Assembly: GCA_026261815.1 (NCBI GenBank)
Contig: JAMPIT010000230.1
Location: forward strand, 35,672,501 to 35,736,500
Length of the DNA stretch: 64,000 nt
Origin: Monarcha castaneiventris obscurior
Lineage: Eukaryota > Chordata > Aves > Passeriformes > Monarchidae
Direction: 5' to 3'
The notes beneath the pieces are model-generated. The model had not been told where the DNA came from. It ran no database searches and saw only the letters and a list, made by a program, of their open reading frames with translations. Below are positions 36,661-47,345 of the stretch, in pieces. Both the position numbers and the translations under genes were made by a program. Numbering within the stretch: the stretch's first letter is position 1; each line of letters starts with the position of its first letter.

Positions 36661-36799
36661 ATCTTATCAGCTGATGAGACAGAAAATACAATAAAAAATG
36701 AGAGATGGAGAAACAAATATTTTCTTTTCAATGATTCTGAATATCAGGTGGGGAAAGGGAAGAGTCGTTTGTACAAACAGTGTGTAATTTCATAATTCA

Positions 36800-36817
36800 T
36801 TATTATTATTATTATTT
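36800..36817 (+). repeat. (TTA)n short tandem repeat
   Basis: About six copies of the trinucleotide TTA (tat/att phase) without interruption. Confidence 0.9.
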
Positions 36818-37322
36818 TGTTTACACCTGGTAAAATCTTAAGTGCTGTCCCCACACAATTTCCTAATTTTGTGAAGCAATTTTATTTTAATACATGTGGG
36901 CATAAAGGCATTAGATAGTCCCCAACTGATTTTCACTGTCTGATAATAATATATTGGACAAAATAGCATTGCTATTTGTGTGGGAGTTAATGCTTTTGAA
37001 AACAGCTAATACACTTAACTACAGTGTATTAACAGTGGGCGTTCTGCTTATTTTTATTGCAAGCTTTAGCACTGTGCAATTTTCCTGCAACATGTTAGCA
37101 ATAATCCACTCCATGCTGGCACTTGAATATTTATTGAGCATTACAGTTAAAAACTTATGGGAAAAAATGGGTATTAAGAAAACCCACATTGCATACTGGT
37201 ATGGCATGGTGTCCATAAAAGAAAACAATGATGAGGAAGTTCGGGGCAATTGTTTTTAATATTATCAAAGGCTATTCCAAAAGAAGTATTACGTAGGTAT
37301 GGCATGTTTTTTGCACTACCTT
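36818..37322. other. Unique non-coding sequence
   Basis: A 101-codon plus-strand frame (36954-37259) is hydrophobic and matches nothing; it is regarded as chance. Confidence 0.45.
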
Positions 37323-37702
37323 TCATAGAATGATAGAATATGCTGAGTAGGAATGGACCCATGAGCATCATCAAATCCAGCTCCTGGCCCTGCACAGAAT
37401 CACACCCTCTGTCTGAGAGTGTTTTCCAAGTGTTTCTTGGACTCTGTCAGGCTTGGTGCTGTGACCATGTCCCTGAGGAGCCTGTTCTGGTGCCCAACCA
37501 CTCTCTGGGTGAAAAGACCTTTCCTAATGTTCAATCCAAACCTCCTCTGACACAGCTTCAGGCCATTCCTTGAAGTCCTGTCACTGGTCACCACAGAGAA
37601 GAGATCGGTGCCTGCCCTTCCACTTCCCCTTGTGAGGAAGTTGCAACTGCAGTGAGGTCTTCCCTCAGTCTCCTCCAGGCTGAACAAACCAAGTGACCTC
37701 AT
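37323..37702 (-). mobile_element. CR1: CR1 LINE 3' end, minus strand, different subfamily
   Basis: The plus strand starts with tcatagaatgatagaat, two terminal CR1 octamers, then the CR1 blocks gggtgaaaagacctttcc, acacagcttcaggccattcc, cctgtcactggtcaccacag and ctccaggctgaacaaaccaa. The distinctive agaagagatcggtgcctgcc wording differs from the 14.0- and 52.8-kb copies, so this belongs to another avian CR1 subfamily. The copy is 5'-truncated at about 37702. ORF2 is open to its native stop, so decay is modest. Confidence 0.95.
37400..37702 (-). pseudogene. CR1 ORF2 C-terminal fragment, 100 codons open
   Basis: The minus-strand frame is open from the truncation point to a stop at 37400, 77 bp from the element tail. 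It carries LRSLGLFSLEE-like (MRSLGLFSLEET), FGLNIRKGLFTQRVVGHQNR and MVTAPSLTESKKHLENTL motifs, all collinear with the CR1 ORF2 C-terminus. The HWNRLP signature is altered to HQNRLL. Catalytic endonuclease and reverse-transcriptase domains are absent because of 5' truncation. The apparent Met start is simply an internal methionine beside the truncation; there is no evidence of expression. Confidence 0.88.
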
Positions 37703-38129
37703 GAATTCACTTCCCTATACTGTGCCTCCCTGGATTCCCATGGACTGCTTGGCAATATGGGGGATGAAGGGTCATGGCAGATACATGCATTCCCCATCCC
37801 AAGTCCTGTGAGGGGGATGACAATACTTGGCACCATGGAGAGGGAGAGATCTTCATGGACTACTGATATTGTAGGTATCTTTATGTAGTTAGGTATTTCT
37901 GGCTGCACGTGCTAGTAGGGTTGGTGGTGGCATGAAGCTGTGTGCCAGCATCTTCAAGCAAAGGTTTAATAATGGCCACAGCAATATCTAAAGTGTCTTA
38001 AGTAATTTAATTAAGTAATCAAGTACCTTAAGTAATTGTTTGGGAAAATGTGGTTTAGAAAAACAAATACTCTTACAAGTTCAAGGAATGGGTGAATCCT
38101 TACAGCTGAAAAAAGCTTCTCACGTGAAT
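37703..38129. other. Unique non-coding sequence
   Basis: No repeat recognised apart from a degenerate ttaagtaat-type reiteration at 37997-38038. A GC-moderate stretch at 37703-37960 flanks the CR1 truncation point. Confidence 0.45.
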
Positions 38130-38188
38130 TACAGAATTACATATCTGAAATACAGAATTTCATATCTGAAATACAGAATTACCTATCT
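38130..38188 (+). repeat. 21-bp tandem repeat, 2.8 copies
   Basis: The unit tacagaattacatatctgaa plus one A is repeated nearly perfectly: copies at 38130-38150, 38151-38171 and a partial 38172-38188, with two substitutions among them. Because 21 is a multiple of three, a featureless plus-strand frame across it encodes a heptapeptide repeat (YRITYLK / YRISYLK / YRITYLG). That frame has no other sign of being a gene. Confidence 0.93.
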
Positions 38189-40029
38189 TGGCTGTGATAT
38201 CAGAAGTGTGCACAGACAGTAGCGGGAAGCAGTGTCACGAGGAGTGTGCTCCATAAAAAGCCTTCTGATTTGTGTAACAGCCATTCATCCTGGCCTATGA
38301 AAAATGTTCTGCAAGAATGCCACGCTGCAGGTGGGCAGGTCTGCATAAAACCACACGAGCATGGTGAGACAAAAGGGGAGCAATGCTCAGAGCCAAATGC
38401 TAAACAGAACAATTAAACATGGGGAAGGTTAAGGAGGGTTCATTTCGTTTGGATAATACCACAGAGCCCAGATATGTCAAGGCGGCCAGTAAGACCCCAT
38501 GTCACACTCTGGAGGTTCAGGGATAATCCATCCAACTCCTGTGGTAGATCCACCTAAATGAAGGGTGTAGAATAAGTAAGTCGTATTTTAACCGCACATT
38601 TGGTAGCACCGGTCTGTAAAGGAAAGCATCCTACAGCCATCTGCTGTAATTTGAGCTTTTGAAGCAATTAAATTCCCTGGGAAAGCCATGCTAATTTATC
38701 TGTAAACTTGACTGATTATCAGTGGGTTTGTTTATGCAGTTATTCTGATCATCAGGCATTCCTTCTACTATCCTTGATGAGTTGTAAAGCAGGACATAAT
38801 TCTTCTCAAGTTTCTTAGAGACTGATTTTTTTCTCTTTTGGTATGTTGGAATAGATGGTGCAGCATCTTCAAGCATTATTACTGGGCTTTGGTTTCATCT
38901 TAACACAGTTAACTTAATGTTTAGAAGGAGTGCCAGAAGTGTGAATGTTCACCTAGGCTGCTTTATTTATCCTCTTGCGTCGTGTAAAGAAATTTGGAGC
39001 CTTCATATAGAATGTCTTTTGGAAGGTGATTAAGTAACCATGCAACTTTTTTTTTTCATTCATTTTTTTCATGACTGGCTTCCATATGTCACTCATTTTT
39101 TATGTGATAGAAAAAACTCTTCTTCTACTAATAACACAGGGTTTTTTTGTTTCACAGATCTTTATTTTATGCTTCACTTAGTTTCATTCAAATGAAGATG
39201 CCTCCACAAGTAAGAATCTGATAAATCTCAGTGCCCCCTACTTTCCAGGGTTCCTTGAAAGATCTATAGCAGCTGTTTGCAGTGAAACATCTGCATTGTC
39301 CTTCATTAAATTTTGTGTAATGTTTTATGTGCATCAGTAGTGCATATAAATATGATTTTTTAATCAAATATAAATTTGATGTGTGACAGAAGTTATAAAT
39401 ATCAGAGGACACAAAAACTAAAAGCTTTTTTACCAATCCAGGCACTCCTAAAGAAAACGTTACAAAATATGATCTTTGGAGAGGTACCTGCACAAAGATG
39501 GAGAGAAACTCTTAACGAACACAGTGTTGCATTTCTTCCCGGTGTGTTGTGTGGGTTCCTTCACTGTGTTAAATAACTTTTGGAAAAAACAGTATTTTCA
39601 CTTGAAAATGTAGCACATCCTTTAGTCCCTGGTCCCCGTATGTGCATATGTGAATTGATTTATGTGACCCAAAGTCCAGCATCTCAGTGTATTCCACACT
39701 AAAATAAGGGCCCAAGTTTGCAGCACCATGAGCCCATCCCTTAAGTCATCTCATTGTACAATAGATGTTTAAAATACTGCTTGAACATGTTTGATGTATT
39801 TAAACATACGTTTCATCTCATCTGTCTTCAAAGAGCACTTAAGTAACACAATACGTATAATCAAATATTTTTTTCTGGATGATTGATTATCACATGCTTC
39901 AAGTGCAAGTTTCTTTTAATCTCATCTTTTTCCTGGTCCAAATTAAGGCTTATCTTTGAAAGGTATAGAAATGTATAGTGTTTATATGGTAGTCATACTT
40001 TGCTGTCAGTGTTTCAAGTCACCTTCCAG
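38189..40029. other. Unique non-coding sequence
   Basis: No gene, RNA or repeat recognised; frames to about 101 codons are featureless. T-runs occur near 39047-39070. Confidence 0.5.
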
Positions 40030-40215
40030 ACAAAAGAAATATTAGCTGCTGAACGATCTGCCGGCTCCGTAATTAACACAGGATTGATCACTCTTCCCCC
40101 ATCCCCTACATTAACAGGCTGCAGAGCCCAGCCTGCTTATGTCTCTCACACACGTAGAGCCACATTTTCTGTCCTCCCACCAGATGCTATCCAATTTTCT
40201 GTGCAACTGAGTATA
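40030..40215. promoter_or_regulatory. Candidate conserved non-coding element
   Basis: A repeat-free block with three CpGs in about 15 bp (gaacgatctgccggctccgt) immediately before TAATTA (40070-40075), then acaggattgatcactc and a pyrimidine-rich half containing ccaat (40191-40195). CpG retention in a CpG-poor region is the main reason for interest. No coding frame with homology is seen. Confidence 0.32.
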
Positions 40216-40609
40216 ACCCTGTAACACAGACCAAAAGCAAGCCAGCTTCTCTTTTGATGACTACCGTGACTTCTCTAAAGAGCAAGCAAATGGCTGGCAA
40301 CCAGTTTGTGTGGCAGTCCCCAAATTCTGACTGTCTTGAAAACATAGTAAGGACTACCTTAAGAGATTGCAGACAAAAAACTTTGTCCCAACTCTACCTT
40401 CATCAAAACTGAGGTGAAAACCTTTTCATGAGGGATGATGGCTAGAAAATAAAATACAGAGCTGCTATTAGCTACTATTGTTAGGGATGGAGAGATCATC
40501 TGTATCTTCTTGATAATTGTTACAGATCAAGCTCTGTGGTTTTTCTTTTTGGCTCTTACAAGAAATATAATTTCATCTTTTATAAAAATGTTATATTGGT
40601 GAAGTGAAA

Positions 40610-40905
40610 GTGGAAAATTATGCAAAAATGGTTAGTAATGATTCAATCACAATTCATATTATTCACACTCATGCCATAATTGATGCTGATAAGAAAGCGG
40701 AAGCCTTTTGTTCAGTCCCTCAATGCTTAGAACAATGCAATCATGCATTTTATTTTAAACTTTGTAAATCACCTATTTTCTGAAATTGCAAACGACCCAT
40801 TTCTAAACATAAGCATTCCATGTTGTAATCCTTTCATTTTATTTCAATGTGAACAATGTCATTCACTGGCTCCAAGCGTGTAACTAAAGATTTTAAATTT
40901 TAACA
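40610..40905. promoter_or_regulatory. Possible conserved non-coding element
   Basis: Low-GC, non-repetitive DNA with octamer-like and POU/homeobox-like words (gcaatcatgcatttta, gattcaatcacaattc) and isolated CpGs (aagcggaag, aaacgaccc, aagcgtg). No transposon or coding match. Texture-based inference only. Confidence 0.25.
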
Positions 40906-41182
40906 ATGAGTATGTTCTATGTTTAATACTTGCAAAAACATTCAATTATATACGGTTATTTATTAAGTGGAGAACTAATTGAATGTCACTGCTAAGCAGT
41001 GTGTCCCTGGAATTTAAATAGAAGTGTGAAGAATCCCAAGAGACTTTTATATAGCAAGGGAATAGAGTATGAGAGTAATGGGAAATAAAATTTAAAAAGC
41101 AATAGACTTCAAACTTTAGTCCAAAAAGCAACAGACTACTGTAATTTACCTTTTGCTGTAACTAAGTAAATTGCTTTTCATT
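40906..41182. other. Unique AT-rich non-coding sequence
   Basis: Nothing recognised. Confidence 0.45.
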
Positions 41183-41226
41183 GCAGCACTGGCACAATTT
41201 AGGCAGCACTGGCACAATTTAGGCAG
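41183..41226 (+). repeat. 20-bp perfect tandem duplication
   Basis: The unit gcagcactggcacaatttag occurs twice without mismatch plus 4 bp of a third copy. Identity of the copies means it arose recently compared with the decayed repeats around it. Confidence 0.95.
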
Positions 41227-43985
41227 AAAGGGGCCAGTGACCCCTTCTTCTCTCCCAGCCCTGGGTTTTCCCCAGCATAATAGGCTTGGAACATTCTGCT
41301 GGGAAGTGAGAAGTGTAGGTTTGAACTATGTCAAGCTAGAGAAGAAATTAAAGCGGGAATTAATTCCACATTGTCTGTATTCTGACCCTCCAGCAGTATT
41401 TAAGGAGTGGGTACCTGTTGTGTTTTGGTTGTAATAGGAGGAAGTGTGGCACCTGAACAAGTTAGGGTGGATTTGGGGTGCTGAAACCCTAGCTGACATA
41501 AGCACTGCCTTACAGGCCATAAAAAAAAAAAAGATACCTAAGCTGCGAACGGAGAAGAATTTGAGGCACACCCTTCCCTTGATGTTTTTCTTGGCTAGTT
41601 TCAACAGCTCCTGGCTCAGCCTTGCACCCTGCTCTGGATTCCTTTCTGAGGCATCCTATTCTCCCACAGGCAGGGACCCCAGGCACCTACCCCGGTCCTG
41701 AGAGGCTCGGTGTGGACTCCAGGCATTTAGGATGAGAAGTAACAACCCTCAGTATTGCTGGACCCATATCCCTTTGTACGTATAATGCCAAGCACGTGCT
41801 CATCTCCTGCTGCTGCAGAAGACATCCTCAGTCATCCAGTAATAAACTGGCCTCAAGTTGTGTGTGGCACTGTTCTGCTGTCAGAAGAAAAGGGGGCAAG
41901 AGAGATGTTATCCCGTCCATTTTAAATGGAAACAGTGTCTGGTTAGATAGTAATGTAGACTCTGTAGATGTGCAGCGTGGTGTGAAAAATGTAAACAAAG
42001 TTGCAGCAGCAACCTTACACAGAGTGTGATGTATGGGTTGCAAACCATGGGCTCTGATTGATAAGAAACAATTTCAGAAAATCCTGTTTCACAAAGAGAC
42101 TTCATGGGAAAGAAAAAGAAGGAAGAATAATAACACGTTGGTGTATGGTCTTGATTCTCCCATGTAGACTTTTAACACTGAGCACTGAAAATGCAGTAAT
42201 TGTATGAAGTGCTTCAGCATCGGGAAAACCAGAAGTAGTAGTAATTGAAATAGCACATGATTTTACTGCCTGGTTTTATTATTTTTGTTACAGCAAAAAT
42301 TATGGCTGGTTATCATTGACTGGTTTTGTGTTATTTACATTATAAAATGTTATCACTTTAATTAAAACCATACATGTATTTAAAACAGTTGTCATCACAT
42401 AGTTCATTTATTCTGTTACAGAGGTTCCTTATGCTCATGTATTTTTTTCTTTTAGCAAAGGAAATAACTATACTGTTACAGTTATCATTTAAGCCTTTCT
42501 ACTTTTTAGAAGTAGAAATGTCTTGGTACCAAAACAATGCACATGTGAGTAACTTCTTTCCAATTGTCAGGTTTAGACCAGGCCAGACTCCCAGGCTTAC
42601 ATAAGATTCCACAAAATCTTTTCCAAAATATTTAGCTCATATCCCAAGGTTTTAATACCAGTAATAGACCAATGGGTGCTCTCTGAAGTACAGAAGATGC
42701 AGCCAGGTGTTCCAGCACTGTTCATCTCCATACTTCACATGGTCCCATTCTTCCCTCAAGGTCACGATCAGCCAGGCAGAGCACACTGGAGCACAGGCGA
42801 GATCAGCCTTTGGGCTACTCCCCCTTTTTCCAGTAACTGCACTAAATAACCCTCAGTCATTCCCTTCATGTGGGTGTTCCAGCTCAAAATGCTCTTTTGC
42901 ATCTGGCTCTGTACCTGTAGGGTTTGGGAAATGTAATTGTTCTGGCACTCAGTGTTCTAGTTTTTGCATATTCCTCCTTTTATATCCCTGTTATTGCTGA
43001 GAAAACCAAACATATTTGTCTCTTGCAGCTTAACCATGTACTTGAGAACCAAATAAATATACAGGCTGAGTCTCCTTAGATTCCTATCTTCGAGTTATTA
43101 TTGTGTTCTTTGAGTTTGTGGTTTGACACACTGATAGTTAAATGGAAAGATTGCTGACATTACTGGTAATTTACAGCTTCTGTGTTTGATCTGTCAAATG
43201 TACTTTCAAACATTAAACATGGTCTGTTAGTGGTACAATTACCTCAAGCTTTTTAGGCTACAAGTTCAAGAAAGTGGAGGTGCTATTTTCCTTTAAACTC
43301 CTGTCTTTCCCTCACAGCCTCTGATACTGTGAGGTGTTACCTTCTGCCAGTGTTAAGGTGCTACTCTGAATTCAGATAGCTGGAGGCATTTTAGAAGGTA
43401 ATCTTACAGCTATGCTTTCTGTCTTTTATGAAAAGTAATAATTATCATATTTCTTGTGTCTCAATCATCTCTCAGGCTGCATAATGTGAATGGGAACTCC
43501 ACGGGCAAAATTAAAAAAAGATTTCATTAGCAGTCTATGATCTTTAGACATCTATTTTTGCAGAGAGCTAAATTGGTGGTGTGGTGTTTTGTTCATAGGG
43601 ACTAGGGCTTCCTTTGAAAATATACTGCATGCATAATTCTTAGCTTTTGACCAAAAAGGTTTTTCATAACACTAAAAATTTAACAACAAATGGTATTGTA
43701 AGTACTTAAAAGGTGTCTTACTCTGGCTTCTTTAATATTTACAGTGGTAACATTAAAAAAAATTAAAACAGTATATTTACAAACTTTTTTATTTTTACAT
43801 TAGGAGAATGAATTACAGCTTTTAGATCTGTTTACAAACACTATTACCTGAAACAAAACTGTTTTAAAAGCTCTGTTTATTGATCATTTAAATAGCAGTA
43901 CTGTTCTTTGTGGCAGGGCTTAGTTAATTTTTTTACAACTAAAAAATTTAACCAGGTAAATTAATTTAATAAAAATGGGAAAAGC
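41227..43985. other. Unique non-coding sequence
   Basis: No gene or confident repeat. The stretch 41227-41720 is GC-richer, with an A12 run at 41521-41532, and could be an unrecognised old repeat. Frames of 85-97 codons (41326-41701, 42707-43000) have no domain. Confidence 0.45.
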
Positions 43986-43989
43986 ATAG

Positions 43990-44640
43990 GTAGTATATTA
44001 ATTCAACCACGTTCACTTCAGCCCTAGCCCGGTACTCATGGAGCAGAGGGGGTGTGAGAGGGGAAGAGGGCAATGTCTTTTATTCTTTTTTTTTTTTTTA
44101 TTAAATATCCTGTAATTTTCTATGTTTTAGAGCATAGTGTATTCTTACAGTTAGCCTTAATTCCAGGCAAGTTGCTTGTGGTCTGCCAGGTTACCAGCCC
44201 AATTTATAGAAATGACTGCCAGAGAACAGCCATTCAAGGGCTCCTAAAACCTTCCAGCTGCTGCCGAGCGCAGCGGTTAGAGATAGAAGGGAGGAGGAGG
44301 AGGCAAGGCTGAGCTGGCTGCCTGCTCAGCAGCCCGGGGATGCCAGGGTGAGGAGCCCAGCTCCCACATGCCAGCACCACCATCTGACCCAGTGCTGTGT
44401 CAGGAGGGAGTCAGCAGCACCAGGAGACAGCAGCCATCCAGTCGTAGCTGCCAGTTCGCCGCTGGATGACCATCAATGGAAGGGGAACCCACCAGGGACG
44501 TGAGGTGTGGAGGGTTTGCTGTCTGTCTGTACCAGTTCCTGTAGCTTGCCCTGGTTCTCTGAGCCACAGGACAAGCTGCTGTGTGAGGTGTAGGAAGGTG
44601 TGAAGGGAGGCAGGTCGTTCCCTTCCAATTACTGAATGGC
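43990..44640. other. GC-richer patch of unknown identity
   Basis: After a T14 run (44086-44099), about 450 bp becomes GC-rich and rich in CAG/CTG words (cagctgctgccgagcgcagc, agctggctgcctgctcagca). CpGs are too few for a CpG island. An 80-codon minus-strand frame has no homology. It might be an unrecognised LTR fragment, an exon of a non-coding RNA, or a local GC island. Confidence 0.35.
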
Positions 44641-47035
44641 ACGAAATGTTATCTCTTTCGTTCTGTGGAAGTGGTCATTCATTAAAGTGTTATGCTGGCA
44701 GCATCTGTTAGGCCTTTTTGCAAAGACTTCTTGCCTTCATTTTTCACTTGAGCTAATATTTTTTAAGAACTCTTAAAATAATAAAAATAAAATTAGTTTA
44801 GGGTCAGTACTTATACCAAGAGCCTCAACTCACTCAAGAGCACTGATTTATTATGGAATGGGGAAGGATAGGGATGGAAAACATTGTTCAGACTTACATT
44901 TAATCAGACCAAGTGCTTTTAATTAGCTGGAGAAGAAGATTGTGAACATTTCTATTTAAGTGTTCCTGCTCAGAGAAATACCTTCATTAGAAAATGATCA
45001 GCTCACTTGGCATAAATGAAGAACTCCTTATTGGTGTCTTTTAACATACTATGTCTTTTTAAATTGCATATTTAATGTAATAACAAGGAAGATGAGGCAT
45101 CTGATAACTTCTAGCTTTTTTTTCTCCTACTTTTTTTTTTTTAAAGCTTGGGTAGTAATTGAAGTATAATTACAGAACTTTCCTAAGATCTGGATCTATT
45201 TAATCGATTTAGGCATGACTACACAGAAGATTCATTTCAGTTGTTGGTGCTTTTAAATCATATAAAGACATTGTTCTTACTCTGTTGTTTTTAAGCTGCT
45301 CATAAAAGAGTATTAGAAATGTAATCAAGACAAGGATGAAGTATCAATGTGGTATTTGCATCATTAAAAATTAAGGTTAAGGGTATTACTGAATTAGGTT
45401 TTGACATTCAGTAAAATGATACTTTACTTTCTACAACACTTCTGTTGCAAAATATTTTATAAATCTGCAAGGAATATACAGCCAATGTCACTTGGGATCT
45501 TTTTTTAAGTTCTCACCAGAATCAGAGAAGTAAAATTTTTTACTAGGACTAAACATTTATTGTCAAAATTGAATTTTAGGAAAGTAAGCCTTTTCAGAAT
45601 TAAGTATGAGATTATCCAAATGATGTTTGTATTAAAATCAGTACTCAGTCAAAGACACACAGAAGGAGAAAATGTTACAAGTTCTGTAACTGTAATACTG
45701 GGGATCCCTTGTAGGAATATTTAGATTGTTACTTCTAAAATGCTTCCCTGGACAAATAATTTTTTGTGGACCAAAAACACTTTTTTTTTCCTCATTATGT
45801 CAGATGTATGATCCCTTTTACGTCATTACTTTGAGACAAATAAAACTTTTCCTGACATTATTTGTGGACTCACTATATTGAGTTACCGGGCATTTTCTGC
45901 TAAATAAAAATGTGTATTACAAAAGGGACATAAGCCAAGCACATGCGATGCTCTGGTGATGACTGGCCATGGCCAGTGTCTGCCCCATGGTAAATGTCAT
46001 TTACCTTTGTTTTCTCCAGGACAAATTGTCTTGAGTATCTTTGTATTTCCCGTGTGTGTACAGGCAGCATCTGTGGGAAGTAACTCTGTAGCTGTCTGTC
46101 TGTGCAAAGATGCTCTCCCCCACCAAAGATAGAAAAGGATCCTTTGGCCAGTGGGGATAAGGCTGAGGAAGTGGTTTCATGATGGATTTAAGCCTATTTA
46201 AGTCCCTGGGGTCACTGAAAGAGTTTGTCCCTCACTCTCCTTTATCCGTCAGCCATTCATTGCTGCCTCACTCTGTATCAGCACACGGCTTGTCGGTTCA
46301 GGGAGCTGCTTTAGCTAAAAAAAACCCTTTTTTTCTCTAGTCAGATTAATTTTCAGTCCAGCTGCGCAGCTGCCCGAGCACTGATGCCAGCACAAACAAG
46401 AGAGCTGGAGCACACAATCATGGACAACAGGGAGGGCAGGACTGCTGCTCTCAGTAGTGGTAAATAAGGTGAAGTTATTCAGGAAACTGCAGCCTGTGTG
46501 TGAAACAAAGTCTCAGTATAATTACAGATTTATTTCTTTCAAATCCTCATACTTCTGGGTAATCCTAAGTGAGCAGAACTGGGTGAAATTTGCCATTCAT
46601 TCCTTTTTTTTCATTTTAACTCAAAATATTTTTTCCAATAAATCAGGTTATTTTGCTGGAAATATATGTGTAAATACTGATACCTTTTTTCTCTTAATTA
46701 ATTAAAAAGAGGTCTTTTTGCCTTTTTTTTTTTTTTGATTTGTTCATAGGGAAGGATTTCGGTTACTCATTCTTAAACATTTTTGTAAGTGATTGTTCTC
46801 CCTCTCCTCCCTCCCTCATAAAGGAGCTTTATATCTTCATGTTACAACTGGAAATGAGACATAATGAAATTAATTGACTCTTCTGCCCTGTTTGATGACC
46901 CAGGAGCCTCTGACAGTTGGGAGCTGAACCCAGATCTCTCAGATTTCAATACAGACTGGTGTGAATACAGCCAGAGACCCTAAAGCCACAACACGTCCTG
47001 TGAACAGATTACCCCCAGCTTTTTCCAGAAACTGT
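44641..47035. other. Unique non-coding sequence
   Basis: Mostly AT-rich. It includes a 16-bp palindrome near 45970, a GC-richer stretch at 46080-46450 with a tatttaag word, and a T14 run at 46723-46736. No gene or transposon was recognised. Confidence 0.45.
45962..45977. other. Perfect 16-bp palindrome
   Basis: actggccatggccagt is its own reverse complement, contains nested GGCC and CCATGG palindromes, and has no spacer. Confidence 0.9.
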
Positions 47036-47345
47036 CATGGAAAGCTTTTGCAGCAAACTGGCCATGGGTCTCCCTATTGCTTTAATTACAAAGGAAATAG
47101 ATGTTCCTCCATTCAGTGTTGACCCTATAAGTTTGTTAGGCAGTGAAGCTTCTGGGATCAAAACATGTTTCCTTTCAGTTTCCCTCACTTGAGAGAATTA
47201 TGGTCTGAATTAGAAAAATTAATTAACAATTTGAGAGGAAATTTCAAATGTAAATGCTACCCACACTGCAGAGAACAAAATTAACTCATTTAATGTCAGA
47301 TTTTCCATTAATTATATAATTAGCCTCCTGGCATTTGAAAATAAT
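47036..47345. promoter_or_regulatory. Candidate conserved non-coding element with twin TAATTA palindrome
   Basis: The block contains ctttaattacaaagg, aattaattaacaatttg and a perfect 14-bp palindrome taattatataatta (47309-47322), two homeodomain cores in inverted arrangement 2 bp apart. Other words are tgcagcaaactgg and gggatcaaaacatg (TCF-like atcaaa). It lacks repeats and homologous coding frames. Its density of homeobox-type sites makes it the strongest enhancer-like block by texture. Confidence 0.36.

Noticed and set aside
38130..38188. CRISPR-like repeat array
   Set aside because: The copies are directly adjacent with no spacers, and the genome is eukaryotic.
44230..44400. CpG island or promoter
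   Set aside because: GC rises, but CpG dinucleotides remain sparse and no exon or conserved promoter element is evident.
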